NCBI GenBank assembly: GCA_949295265.1 | Contig: CASFKR010000027.1 | Location: forward strand, 1-35,521 | From: an uncultured Verrucomicrobiota bacterium | Lineage (GTDB): Bacteria > Verrucomicrobiota > Kiritimatiellia > RFP12 > UBA3636 | DNA length: 35,521 nt | Direction of reading: 5' to 3' | Shown: positions 8,441 to 16,570 of the stretch, piece after piece | How the letters are laid out: each line of letters begins with the position of its first letter | Numbering within the stretch: position 1 is the first letter of the stretch | Notes under the pieces: model-generated | Database searches by the model: none | What the model saw: only the letters and a program-made list of their open reading frames with translations | What the model was told of the DNA's origin: nothing | Position numbers and translations under genes: made by a program

Positions 8441-9126
8441 TAGTAGGCGGAGGGACCGTGTTTGCGCCCATAGTGTTTTTCGAGGATATGGGCGGGAATG
8501 GGGGAGAGGGCGGGGGAGAGCTGCCGGCTGAGCAGGGCCATGCGCGCAATTTCTTCGAGGGCGGCGGCATGTTCGACCGCCTGTTGCGGCGTTGTGCCCC
8601 AGGTGAAGGGACCATGATGGCGGCACAGGACGCCGGGAAAACAGAGCGGGTCGAAATGGCGCGCCCGGAAAGTCTCCACGATGACGCGGCCCGTGTTCAG
8701 CTCGTAGTCGGTTCGGGTCTCTTCCGGGGTGAGGGCACGGGCGCAGGGAACGGCGCCGTGGAAAAGATCGGCATGCGTCGTCCCGTAGCAGGGAATATCG
8801 AGCCCAGCCTGTGCCCAGGCGGTGGCATAGGTGCTGTGGGTGTGGACGATGCCGCCCAGTTCCGGGAAGGACCGGTAGAGCGCCAGATGCGTCGGTGTAT
8901 CGGAGGAGGGACGCAGCGGACCGGAAAGCGGCTCGCCGGTGGAAAGCCGCACCACGGCCATGCATTCCGGCGTGAGCGCCTCCGCCGGAACGCCGGAAGG
9001 CTTGATGATGACCCGGTCCTGTGCGCGGTCGACGGCGGATACATTGCCCCAGGTGAGAATGACGAGGCCCAGCCGGTGAAGCTGGAGATTCGCCTCGCAG
9101 ACGAGGGCTTGCAGCGATGCGTCCAT
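8395..9126 (-). CDS. araD: L-ribulose-5-phosphate 4-epimerase
   Basis: A 243-residue class II aldolase-family epimerase that converts L-ribulose 5-phosphate to D-xylulose 5-phosphate, the last step of L-arabinose entry into the pentose phosphate pathway. The zinc ligands sit where they do in the E. coli enzyme: H95 and H97 in VHTHS, and H171 in RHHGPFTWG. D76 in SSDTPTH is also conserved. The family normally ends with the motif seen here, KHGPSAYYGQ. A further twelve residues (RGGEAASSAGRR) follow, and their DNA belongs to dispersed module A. A GGAGA Shine-Dalgarno precedes the ATG. It is the last gene of araB-araA-araD, 27 bp after araA. Confidence 0.96.
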   Translation of the reverse strand: MDASLQALVCEANLQLHRLGLVILTWGNVSAVDRAQDRVIIKPSGVPAEALTPECMAVVRLSTGEPLSGPLRPSSDTPTHLALYRSFPELGGIVHTHSTYATAWAQAGLDIPCYGTTHADLFHGAVPCARALTPEETRTDYELNTGRVIVETFRARHFDPLCFPGVLCRHHGPFTWGTTPQQAVEHAAALEEIARMALLSRQLSPALSPIPAHILEKHYGRKHGPSAYYGQRGGEAASSAGRR

Positions 9127-9153
9127 AGTGTGGTCTCCGGCGGGCGGGACAGC

Positions 9154-10629
9154 TCAGCGCAGCCCGCGCAGCTGCCAGCAGATATCGTTGAGGAAGAGTT
9201 TCTGCTCGAAGTCCTCCGGATTCGAGCGGGCGTCGATGCGGACGAACTCGATGCCGGCCATGCGCGCCCAGTCCGCCAGCATGGCGGCGTCCGCATCGTA
9301 CGAGAGAATCGTATGGTGGGAACCGCCGGACATAATCCAGAGCTTGGCGGCGGTCTGCAGATCGGGCAGCGGCTTCCAGAGAACGCGCGCCACGGGCAGC
9401 TGCGGCATGGCGGAGAAGGGTTTGACGCATTCGACCTCCTGACAGATCATGCGGAGGCGCCCGCCCATATCGATGAGGCAGGTGGCAGTGGCGTGGCCGG
9501 GGTGACCCTCGAAAACCAGCCGCGCCGGCGGATTCTTGCCGCCGATGCCGAGCGGATGCACCTCAATCCGGGGTATGGCGGCGGCAATGGTCGGACACAC
9601 CTCGAGCATATGGGCGCCGAGAACCGCCTCCTCGCCGGGGACGAGGTGGTAGGTGTAGTCTTCCATGAAAGAAGTGCCGCCCGGCATGCCGGCGGTCATC
9701 GTCTTGATGACGTGTCCGAGAGCCGCGAGCTTCCAGTCGCCCTCGGCACCGAAGCCGTAGCCGTCGCGGAGCAGACACTGCGTAGCCAGTCCGGGCAGCT
9801 GCTCGAGACCGCACAGATCCTCGAACGTATTGGTGAAGGCGGCGGCGCGTTCGCGTTCCAGCGTGGCGCGGATGGCGAGTTCCAGCCGCGCCTGATAGCG
9901 GACGGACGCCTCGTCGTCCGTCGCGATTTCGTACTGTTGGGCGTATTCGCGGCAGCGGCGGGTGACGTCCGCCTCCGGGACGGCGGCGACGGCGGCGGCC
10001 AGTTCGCCGACCGGCCAGGTGTTGCACTGCCAGCCGAGTCGCAGCTGCGCCTCGATTTTATCGCCTTCGGTGACGGCCACATTGCGCATGTTGTCGCCGA
10101 AGCGGACGATGCGCAGGTCGCGCCCGGCGGCAAACCCGACCGCCGCGCGCATCCAGCGGCCGATTTCGGCGCGGATTTCGGGGGCGCGCCAGTTGCCCAT
10201 GATGATCTTCTGCGGTTTGCGCAGCCGCGCCAGGATGAAGCCGTGCTCCCGGTCGCCGTGCGCAGCCTGATTGAGGTTCATGAAGTCCATGTCGATGGAC
10301 TCCGGAATGGCCTCATGGTATTGCGTGGCAAAGTGGCAAAGGGGCTTTTGCAGGAGGTCGAAAGCCTGGATCCACATCTTGCTGGGCGAGAAGGTATGCG
10401 TCCAGGTGACGACGCCGGCGCAGGCTTCCGAGCGGTTGGCGTCCTTGACGACGGCAACGGCTTCTTCGGGCGTTTTGACGATGCCTTTGCAGAGAAACGA
10501 GCAGGGGACGGCCGGGTCGGCGTTGATGGCGGCGGCCATTTCCGCAGCGCGGGCGGCGACGATATCCAGCACATCAGGTCCGTAGAGAAACTGACTGCCG
10601 ACGACAAACCAGAATTCGTGTTTTTTCAT
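9154..10629 (-). CDS. araA: L-arabinose isomerase
   Basis: A 491-residue isomerase that interconverts L-arabinose and L-ribulose in the cytoplasm using a divalent metal. The N-terminus FWFVVGSQFLYG and the motifs GYGFGAEGDWK, SFMEDYTYHL, HMLEVCP and SGGSHHTILS carry the metal-binding Glu and His residues expected from the E. coli enzyme. The length matches the family. It lies between araB (86 bp upstream) and araD (27 bp downstream), which supports one transcript. The ATG is preceded by a pyrimidine-rich leader (CTTCCCCGTCC) rather than a Shine-Dalgarno. Confidence 0.97.
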   Translation of the reverse strand: MKKHEFWFVVGSQFLYGPDVLDIVAARAAEMAAAINADPAVPCSFLCKGIVKTPEEAVAVVKDANRSEACAGVVTWTHTFSPSKMWIQAFDLLQKPLCHFATQYHEAIPESIDMDFMNLNQAAHGDREHGFILARLRKPQKIIMGNWRAPEIRAEIGRWMRAAVGFAAGRDLRIVRFGDNMRNVAVTEGDKIEAQLRLGWQCNTWPVGELAAAVAAVPEADVTRRCREYAQQYEIATDDEASVRYQARLELAIRATLERERAAAFTNTFEDLCGLEQLPGLATQCLLRDGYGFGAEGDWKLAALGHVIKTMTAGMPGGTSFMEDYTYHLVPGEEAVLGAHMLEVCPTIAAAIPRIEVHPLGIGGKNPPARLVFEGHPGHATATCLIDMGGRLRMICQEVECVKPFSAMPQLPVARVLWKPLPDLQTAAKLWIMSGGSHHTILSYDADAAMLADWARMAGIEFVRIDARSNPEDFEQKLFLNDICWQLRGLR

Positions 10630-10715
10630 GGACGGGGAAGAAAACTGCAGGAGACGGGCGGGGAATGAGGGGACGCGAGGTGGCAGGGGTGTGGCCGCGG
10701 CGGGAGGGGCGCGTG

Positions 10716-12335
10716 TTACGGCGCGGTGGCGGGGAATTGCGCGACGGCGGACCGCTCCACCGCCAGCGCCTTGCGGTATCGCGCGAGGAAACGCTCGAAC
10801 CCCTCGATTTCTTCGGGTTGCGGCGCGAGCGTGGAGACCGGTGCGGAGGCGAAGACGGCGCGCGTCAGGAAGGCGGGCAGGGTTTCGGTGAGCCCTGCCG
10901 CGCGCTCGCGCCGGTAGGCGGCGAGGAGCGCCATGCCGTAGGGCCCGCCTTCTCCGGCGGTCTGGAGCACGGAGACGGGCGTCCGCATGGCGGCGGCGAG
11001 GAAGCGCTGCGCCACGCCGCGCGTCTTGAAGATGCCGCCATGGCCGCAGAGGCGCTCGAGCCGGATGTTTTCCGGAGCCAGGACGTCGAGGCCCATGCGG
11101 AGCGTCGCCAGGAGCGAATAGAGCGAGGCGCGCATGAAGTCAGCGAGCGAGCCGGGGACGGAGAAATCGCGCATCAGCAGGGGTACGCCCGCGTCGAAGT
11201 GGGTGACGCCTTCTCCGGCGCAGTAATTGACGGGCGTGTAGCCCGGACAATCCGGCTCCGCAAAGAGCGCCTGCCGGTACAGCCGGTCGTAGAGCAGACT
11301 CGGATCGGCGTTCACGCCCATGGTGCTGAGCACCTCGCCGAAGAGGCGGATCCACGCATCCAGGTCGCCGGTGCAGTTGTTGCAGTGCACCATGGCGACC
11401 GGTGCGCCGTCCGGCGTGGCGACGATGTCGATTTCCGGGTAGACGGCGCGGAGCGGATGCTCGAGCACGACCATGGCGAAAATGCTCGTTCCGGCGCTGA
11501 CGTTGCCGGTGCGCGGCGCAACGCTGTCGGTGGCGACCATGCCCGTACCGGCGTCGCCTTCGGGCGGACAGAACGGAATGCCGGGCTGGAGCGTGCCGGT
11601 GGGGTCGAGCAGCCGTGCGCCCTGCGGTGTGAGGGTGCCCGCTTCGGCGCCGGCGGGCAGGGGTTCCGGCAGCAGCTGCGCCAGCGGAAAGGCGGGCCGC
11701 GCCGCGCCCGCCGGGATGGGCAGCGTCTCCCAGCGCGCGAGCATATCGGCGTGGTAGGTGCCCGACGTCATGTCCACCGGGAACATGCCGGAGGCGTCCC
11801 CGATGCCGAGGACGCGGCGGCCGGTCAACCACCCGTGCACCGTACCCGCCAGCGTATTGATGGAGGCGAGCTGCGCAATGTGGGGTTCGCCGTTGAGAAT
11901 GGCCTGGCGCAGATGCGCGACGGACCAGCGTTGCGGAATGTTGAACCCGAAGGCTTTCGTGAGTTCCGCCGCCGCTTCCGCCGTTGTGGTGTCGCGCCAC
12001 GTCCGGAAGGGCACGAGGAGCCGCCCCTGCGCATCGAAAGCGAGGTAGCCGTGCATCATCGCGGAAATGCCGATGCACCCGATGCTCTCCAGCCGCGAGC
12101 CGTACCGCGTAAACACCTCGGACGCCAATTGCGCGTACGCCGTCTGCATGCCCAGGACCGTTTCCTCCATGGAGTAGGTCCAGTGTCCGTTTTCCCAACG
12201 GCTTTCCCACGTGTAGGCCCCCTGCGCAACCGGATTGTCGGCTGCATCCAGCAGAACCAGTTTGATGCGGGTTGATCCGAATTCAATGCCCAGGGCCGTC
12301 TGGCCGGTGCGAATCGCTGTCGATACAGAAATCAT
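10716..12335 (-). CDS. araB: Ribulokinase, FGGY family (Bacteroides type)
   Basis: A 539-residue carbohydrate kinase that phosphorylates L-ribulose. I start it at 12335 (MISVSTAIRT), which has an AGAGGA Shine-Dalgarno 6-8 bp upstream; the frame stays open to 12962 only because it runs through dispersed repeats. Visible elements are the N-terminal phosphate loop LGIEFGSTRIK, WTYSMEETV, IGDASGMFPVD, NVSAGTSIFA and the C-terminal CGHGGIFKT with QTAGEGGPYG. These closely resemble the FGGY ATPase found with araA/araD in Bacteroides rather than E. coli AraB. Its position at the head of araB-araA-araD makes L-ribulose the likely substrate. No arabinose regulator or transporter is in the window. Confidence 0.93.
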   Translation of the reverse strand: MISVSTAIRTGQTALGIEFGSTRIKLVLLDAADNPVAQGAYTWESRWENGHWTYSMEETVLGMQTAYAQLASEVFTRYGSRLESIGCIGISAMMHGYLAFDAQGRLLVPFRTWRDTTTAEAAAELTKAFGFNIPQRWSVAHLRQAILNGEPHIAQLASINTLAGTVHGWLTGRRVLGIGDASGMFPVDMTSGTYHADMLARWETLPIPAGAARPAFPLAQLLPEPLPAGAEAGTLTPQGARLLDPTGTLQPGIPFCPPEGDAGTGMVATDSVAPRTGNVSAGTSIFAMVVLEHPLRAVYPEIDIVATPDGAPVAMVHCNNCTGDLDAWIRLFGEVLSTMGVNADPSLLYDRLYRQALFAEPDCPGYTPVNYCAGEGVTHFDAGVPLLMRDFSVPGSLADFMRASLYSLLATLRMGLDVLAPENIRLERLCGHGGIFKTRGVAQRFLAAAMRTPVSVLQTAGEGGPYGMALLAAYRRERAAGLTETLPAFLTRAVFASAPVSTLAPQPEEIEGFERFLARYRKALAVERSAVAQFPATAP

Positions 12336-12362
12336 GACAAGTCCTCTTTTGTCTCTGTATCG
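12321..12362 (-). promoter_or_regulatory. 9-bp inverted repeat enclosing the araB start
   Basis: Perfect arms CGATACAGA (12321-12329) and TCTGTATCG (12354-12362) are separated by 24 bp that hold the Shine-Dalgarno and ATG of araB. It could be an operator for a dimeric regulator, or an mRNA stem whose loop presents the ribosome-binding site. Confidence 0.45.
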
Positions 12363-12388
12363 TATCGCATCCGGGGGCTGAACTGCAA
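12359..12388 (-). promoter_or_regulatory. Candidate sigma-70-type promoter of araBAD
   Basis: On the minus strand, TTGCAG (12388-12383) is followed after 18 bp by TACGAT (12364-12359), 24 bp upstream of the araB ATG. The match is moderate and based on pattern only. The -10 box overlaps one arm of the inverted repeat at 12321-12362. Confidence 0.4.
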
Positions 12389-12439
12389 AGGAAAAATCAG
12401 CAACCCCGCGTTTCTCTTTACGGGTTCCGCCGCCGCGCC

Positions 12440-12480
12440 AGTGCCACGTTGGCCACTGGGGCAACTGGGATTGGGGCGGT
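12440..12480 (+). repeat. Module D fragment upstream of araB
   Basis: Contains GTGCCACGTTGGCCACTGGGGCAACTGGGATTGG in pieces: a module C right-flank-like GCCAGTGCCACG followed by three degenerate ACTGGGGCN units. From 12336 to 12786 I see no gene, only the araB promoter region and repeat modules D, C and B. Confidence 0.6.
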
Positions 12481-12569
12481 GTGGCGGCTACCGAGAACAT
12501 GATGGTGAGAGAATCGGAATTATCGGAATAATCGGAAGTATCGGGAGCGCGTGGGCTCGGGCAGCGCAG

Positions 12570-12623
12570 ACAGGACGGACAGGACGGACACGACGAACAC
12601 GACGAACAGGACGAACAGGACGG
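12570..12623 (+). repeat. Module C array 2: six 9-bp units
   Basis: Six units (ACAGGACGG twice, ACACGACGA twice, ACAGGACGA, ACAGGACGG). The left flank CGCAG and right flank GGCTTGACGCCACACC match the other arrays, so the array sits in a conserved frame whose internal copy number differs (13, 6 and 5). Confidence 0.92.
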
Positions 12624-12667
12624 CTTGACGCCACACCAGTGCCACGCTGCTGAGCCTCCGTGGCTAC

Positions 12668-12818
12668 GCTGCGCTGGCTTGTCCAGGCGGCTATGCCGCC
12701 GAGAAAAAGTCCTTATTTGACACCTTGGTCGGAACGTTAGTGGAGACTTCAGAAGGGGGCTTCGCCCCTCCGTGTGGCTCAAATCATCATTCTGCGCTGG
12801 CTGAGCCTCCGTGTGGCT
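12668..12818 (+). repeat. Module B copy 1
   Basis: Runs from GCTGCGCTGGCTT through the hairpin GGCGGCTATGCCGCC, GAAAAAGTCCTTATTTGACA, CCTTGGTCGGAACG, TAGTGGAGAC and a second hairpin (AGGGGGCTTCGCCCCT) to TCCGTGTGGCTC, then AATCATCATTCTGCGCTGG and another CTCCGTGTGGCT. The core is nearly identical to copies at 16571-16683 (inverted) and 24261-24392. It overlaps the stop codon of rsmI. Confidence 0.9.
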
Positions 12819-13533
12819 GCTGGGAGTGGGGCGCGGCTTCGCCGCCCCCGCTTCGTTCGGCGCGCGGGCAGCCGCCGATGACGATGACGAATTCGCCTTT
12901 GGGGGTGCCGGAGGCGTAGCGCGCGGCCAGTTCGGGCAGGGTGCCGCGGTCGACGCGCTCATGGAGCTTGGTCAGTTCGGCGCAGACGGCGGCGGGCCGT
13001 TCTCCGAGGGCTTCCGCGGCGGCGGCGAGGGTCTTGCCAACCCGGTAGGGGGATTCGTAAAAGACGAGCGTATGGGGCGCCAGACGCTCCGCGGTGAAAA
13101 AGCGGAGCAGGGCGCCGGGTTTGCGCGGCGGGAAGCCCAGAAAAGTCCAGGAGGAGGTCGGCAGCCCGGAGAGGACCAGGGCGCAGAGCACGGCGGAGGC
13201 GCCCGGGAGGCACGTTACGGCGAGTCCCTCTGCGGCGGCGGCGCGCACGAGCCGGAAGCCGGGATCGCTGATGCCCGGATAGCCGGCATCGGAGCAGAGC
13301 GCGACGTCGCGCCCGGCGCGCAGTTCGGTGAGAATCTGCTCTCCGGCATAGTCCTCGTTGCCTTCGTGGTAGGAGAGCATGCGGGCGGGATGCGGAATCC
13401 CGAAATGCGTCAGAAGCTGGCGTGTGCGGCGCGTATCTTCGCAGGCCAGCACGGGCACGGCGCGCAGGATGTCGAGCGCGCGGGGCGTCATGTCGCCGAG
13501 ATTGCCGATGGGGGTTGCAACGAGATAGAGCAT
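12787..13533 (-). CDS. rsmI: 16S rRNA (cytidine1402-2'-O)-methyltransferase
   Basis: A 248-residue SAM-dependent tetrapyrrole-methylase-fold enzyme that 2'-O-methylates C1402 of 16S rRNA. The start at 13533 gives the family N-terminus MLYLVATPIGNLGD. Further motifs are ACEDTRRTRQLL, SYHEGNE, ALCSDAGYPGISDPG and LPGASAVLCAL. The catalytic domain ends near GEFVIVIGG. The remaining ~25 residues (ending PHGGSASAE) and the TGA stop are encoded by dispersed repeat DNA, so the short C-terminal domain of longer homologues such as the 286-residue E. coli protein is absent. It lies 16 bp after alr, in the same run of genes. Confidence 0.94.
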   Translation of the reverse strand: MLYLVATPIGNLGDMTPRALDILRAVPVLACEDTRRTRQLLTHFGIPHPARMLSYHEGNEDYAGEQILTELRAGRDVALCSDAGYPGISDPGFRLVRAAAAEGLAVTCLPGASAVLCALVLSGLPTSSWTFLGFPPRKPGALLRFFTAERLAPHTLVFYESPYRVGKTLAAAAEALGERPAAVCAELTKLHERVDRGTLPELAARYASGTPKGEFVIVIGGCPRAERSGGGEAAPHSQQPHGGSASAE

Positions 13534-13549
13534 GGTGCGGCGGGGGCGG

Positions 13550-14683
13550 CTAGACGTAGCGGCGGCGGACACGCGAGCCGATGGAGCAGAGAATTTCGTA
13601 GGCATGCGTCCCCTTGAGGGAAGCCCACGTGTCGATGGGGATGGCGGCATCGCCCTGCCGCCCGAGGCAGACGACCTCATCGCCGGGCGCGGCATCGGGC
13701 ACCTGATCGAGAGCGACCGTGGTGTAGTCCATGCAGATGCGGCCGATGACGGGGCAGTGGCGGCCGCGGATCAGGAGGGTGCCGCGGTTGGAAAGCGCCA
13801 GGGGGAGCCCGTCGGCATAGCCGGCGGCCACGGTGCCGACGAGCATATCGCGCGGGCAGGTGTAGGTGCGCCCGTAGCCGATGGTGGCACCGGCTTTGAC
13901 TTGGCGCACTTGCGCAAGGGAGGCACGCAGGGTCAGGACGGGCTGCACCTGGAGGCGGCGGTTGCCCAGCGGGTCGAACGACCCGTAGAGATTGATGCCG
14001 GTGCGCACGTGGGTGAAGGGTGCGGCGCAGGCGGCGGCGACGTTGTTGATGCCGTCGCTGTTGGCGATGTGGACCATCGGGAAGCGGAGACCGCGCGCGG
14101 CAATCTGCCCGAGGAGGGCGCGGAAGACGTCCAGTTGGGCGGCGGTCGGTTCATCGCCCGGCAGGTTGGCGGTGGGGAAATGCGAGTAGATGCCCTCGCA
14201 GCGGATGCGGGGAAGGCGGGCGATTTCCGGGAGCGCGGCGGCGGCCTCTTCGGGGAGAAAGCCGACGCGGCTCATGCCGGTGTCGATGGCGAAATGGCAG
14301 ATGGCATCGGTGCCGAGGCGCGTGGCGGCGTCGGAAATGGCGCGGGCTTCTGCGGGACTGGCGACGGGGATGCGGAACCCCGCGCGGAGGGCAGGCTCGA
14401 TTTCCGAGGGGAGGAGCGAGCCGAGAATCAGCACGGGGATGCGGCCGCCCGTGGCCTCCTGCGCGGAGAGCGCCTCGGAGAGCTCCGCCACGGCGATGGC
14501 GGCGGCGCCGCCGCGCCCGAGCGCCTCGGCAATGCGCGGCATGCCCAGTCCGTAGGCGTTGGCTTTGAGGACGACGATGACCCCCAGCGGGGCTACGGCA
14601 TCCTGGATTTTGCGAAAGTTGCCGAAAAGCGTATCCAGCGAGACGTCCAGCGTGACGCGGCTGGGAGCTTGATCTGCATTCAT
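13550..14683 (-). CDS. alr: Alanine racemase
   Basis: A 377-residue fold-type III PLP enzyme that interconverts L- and D-alanine for peptidoglycan. The start at 14683 (MNADQAPSRVTLDV) gives the usual length; an upstream ATG at 14857 would add 58 residues overlapping the preceding transporter gene. PLP lysine K40 lies in VVLKANAYGLG. Other signatures are YSHFPTAN, HIANSDGI, RTGINLYGS, the catalytic-Tyr region IGYGRTY and IGRICMDYTTV. The leader is a pyrimidine tract (GCTTTTCTTCTTTCC) with no Shine-Dalgarno. It follows the AEC transporter by 76 bp and is followed closely by rsmI. Confidence 0.96.
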   Translation of the reverse strand: MNADQAPSRVTLDVSLDTLFGNFRKIQDAVAPLGVIVVLKANAYGLGMPRIAEALGRGGAAAIAVAELSEALSAQEATGGRIPVLILGSLLPSEIEPALRAGFRIPVASPAEARAISDAATRLGTDAICHFAIDTGMSRVGFLPEEAAAALPEIARLPRIRCEGIYSHFPTANLPGDEPTAAQLDVFRALLGQIAARGLRFPMVHIANSDGINNVAAACAAPFTHVRTGINLYGSFDPLGNRRLQVQPVLTLRASLAQVRQVKAGATIGYGRTYTCPRDMLVGTVAAGYADGLPLALSNRGTLLIRGRHCPVIGRICMDYTTVALDQVPDAAPGDEVVCLGRQGDAAIPIDTWASLKGTHAYEILCSIGSRVRRRYV

Positions 14684-14759
14684 GGAAAGAAGAAAAGCAA
14701 AAAGGGCGGAGCCATGCGCGGACGGACGCCGCGGAAACAGGGGCCGGGAGCGGGCGGGG

Positions 14760-15728
14760 CTAGGGGAGCGGCGGCATGGCAAACGCCAGCATGATGGAGA
14801 GGGAGAAGACGGAATAGACCGTGGAAAGGGCGACCGAGGCACCGGCCAGATCCGCATCGCCTTTCATTGCCTGCGCCATGATGAAAGAGGCGACGGCGCA
14901 CGGACACGCCAGAAACGTCAGCACCACAAACCGGCTCAGCGGGGAAAGTCCGAACAGCAGACACCAGACAAGCCCGCACAGCGGGCAGACAATGAGCTTG
15001 AGCGAGGCGGCCCAGTGCCCGGGGCCCAGCGCCGCCCGGAAGCGCGTGCCGGAGAGCGAGGCGCCCAGCGCAATCAGCGAGCCGGGCGTCGCCATCTGGC
15101 CGAGCAGCGTCATCGTCCGGTTGACCGGGCGGGGAAGCTCGATGGAGAGCTGCGTGCGCAGCAGGAGCAGCACGACGCCTGCGAGGCACGCGAGAATCAG
15201 CGGATTTTTCAGAATGCCGTGCATAACCTTGAACAGGCGCGTTGCGAAGGAGCCGCCTTCGCCTTTCGGGGTCAGGAGAATGACGGCGAGCAGATTGTAG
15301 GTAATCAGACACGGCGCCAGCGTCAGCGTGGCCAGTGCCGAGAGGTCCTGGAAATCGGGGCGTCCGGAAAAGGCGAGGAACATCACCGGCAGCCCGACGT
15401 AGGCATTGTTGCTGCGGAAGACGGACTGGCAGAAGGAGGGGCGCGAAAAGGAGGAAATACCCAGCAGGGGCGCCAGCAGCCACGCCAGCAGCGCAATCGT
15501 CAGCGTCGCGAGAATCAGCACGAGCGAGACGTGGAACCAGTCGCCGTCAAAATTCGCCTTCGAAATGGAGTCGGCGATCAGGCAGGGCAGGGCTACCCAG
15601 AACATGAGGCTGTTGAGCCCTTTGGCCACATTTTCGTTGAGAAAGTGCGAGCGGCGGAGGGCGGCGCCCAGTGCGAGCGTTGCGTAAATCGGAAAGAGGG
15701 TGCCAAAAACAAATGCCAGGGTATGCAT
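14760..15728 (-). CDS. AEC-family (auxin efflux carrier-like) transporter
   Basis: A 322-residue polytopic membrane protein with about ten hydrophobic segments arranged as two halves around a hydrophilic loop near residues 160-170. It resembles the AEC/MleP family of secondary carriers: FRSNNAYVGLP in the first half and GSLIALGASLSG and FLACPCAVASF in the second are characteristic positions. The substrate is unknown; related proteins move organic acids or malonate. It starts only 9 bp after the tmk stop, so the two are probably co-transcribed. Confidence 0.9.
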   Translation of the reverse strand: MHTLAFVFGTLFPIYATLALGAALRRSHFLNENVAKGLNSLMFWVALPCLIADSISKANFDGDWFHVSLVLILATLTIALLAWLLAPLLGISSFSRPSFCQSVFRSNNAYVGLPVMFLAFSGRPDFQDLSALATLTLAPCLITYNLLAVILLTPKGEGGSFATRLFKVMHGILKNPLILACLAGVVLLLLRTQLSIELPRPVNRTMTLLGQMATPGSLIALGASLSGTRFRAALGPGHWAASLKLIVCPLCGLVWCLLFGLSPLSRFVVLTFLACPCAVASFIMAQAMKGDADLAGASVALSTVYSVFSLSIMLAFAMPPLP

Positions 15729-15737
15729 GGTTTTCCG

Positions 15738-16379
15738 TCAGGCCTCAAAAAGTTCCGGCAGCCGCTCTTCCAGAACCCGGAACAAATCCTGCGTCACGCG
15801 TTCCACCGGTTGCGAGGCGTCGAGCACGGCGAAGCGCTCCGGCTCGCGGGCCGCCATTTCGAGGTAACCTTGGCGGAGGCGCTCATGGAAGGCGATGGGT
15901 GCGCGCTCGATACGGTCTTTGTTGCCGGACCGGGCGACGGCGCGTTGGAGGCCGTCCAGCACCGGAATATCCAGCAGAAAGGTGACGGCGGGGGAAACGG
16001 GACCGGTTGCGAAGGCATTGAGCTGGCGCAGGGTTTCGACGTCGAAGCCGCGACCGTATCCCTGATAGGCGAGGGTGGAGTCGGTGAAGCGGTCGAGCAC
16101 GATCCAGTCCCCGCGTTCGAGTGCGGGCCCGAGCACGTTGGTGCAGAGCTGGGCGCGGGAGGCGCAGAAGAGCAGGGCTTCCGCAGCATCGCAGAGCGGC
16201 TCTTTTGCCAGGTCGTTTTGCAGGATGTCGCGGATGATTTCACCGGTCGGGGTGCCGCCGGGTTCGCGGGATGTCAGGACGCGAATGTTTTTGTTCCGGA
16301 GAAATTCCGTGAGCAGGCGGGCTTGTGTCGATTTTCCTCCGCCTTCGGGCCCCTCGAATGTGATGAGTTTTCCGGTCAT
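15738..16379 (-). CDS. tmk: Thymidylate kinase
   Basis: A 213-residue dTMP kinase that makes dTDP for DNA synthesis. The P-loop FEGPEGGGKST is at residues 8-18. The substrate-binding TSREPGGTPTGE and the DRFTDSTLAYQGYGR signature are intact, and the length is typical. It is the first gene of the minus-strand run tmk-AEC-alr-rsmI. Immediately upstream is a 546 bp gap with repeats. Confidence 0.97.
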   Translation of the reverse strand: MTGKLITFEGPEGGGKSTQARLLTEFLRNKNIRVLTSREPGGTPTGEIIRDILQNDLAKEPLCDAAEALLFCASRAQLCTNVLGPALERGDWIVLDRFTDSTLAYQGYGRGFDVETLRQLNAFATGPVSPAVTFLLDIPVLDGLQRAVARSGNKDRIERAPIAFHERLRQGYLEMAAREPERFAVLDASQPVERVTQDLFRVLEERLPELFEA

Positions 16380-16477
16380 TGTCTCGTGAACGATAGCTGT
16401 CGAATGAACTGTTTCACGATACTATCACAACCGCCCTTGTCACGCCACATGCGAGAACCGCGCGTGTGGTTCAAACC

Positions 16478-16518
16478 CCGGGGGATAAACCAGCGAAAAG
16501 GGCTTATCCCGGATTTTT
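16478..16518. other. Hairpin GGGATAA/TTATCCC followed by ATTTTT
   Basis: Arms GGGATAA (16482-16488) and TTATCCC (16504-16510) with flanking CC/GG (a two-base bulge) and a 15-base loop, followed on the plus strand by ATTTTT. It looks like a weak intrinsic terminator on the plus strand, but no plus-strand gene ends here. It lies between tmk and module B copy 2. Confidence 0.4.
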
Positions 16519-16570
16519 GAGCCACACGGAGGAAGGCCGTGAAACTCGGCCTCGCGAAGAGTTAAGAAAA

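Noticed and set aside
8326-10668. 780-codon plus-strand open frame
   Set aside because: It is the antisense shadow of araD and araA, both of which have intact catalytic motifs.
12716-12740. TTGACA in module B as a promoter
   Set aside because: No -10-like box at 16-18 bp; the third copy has TTAACA.
12336-12962. N-terminal extension of araB by 209 codons
   Set aside because: The extension reads through module B, C and D repeats and part of rsmI; the start at 12335 has a Shine-Dalgarno and gives the family length.
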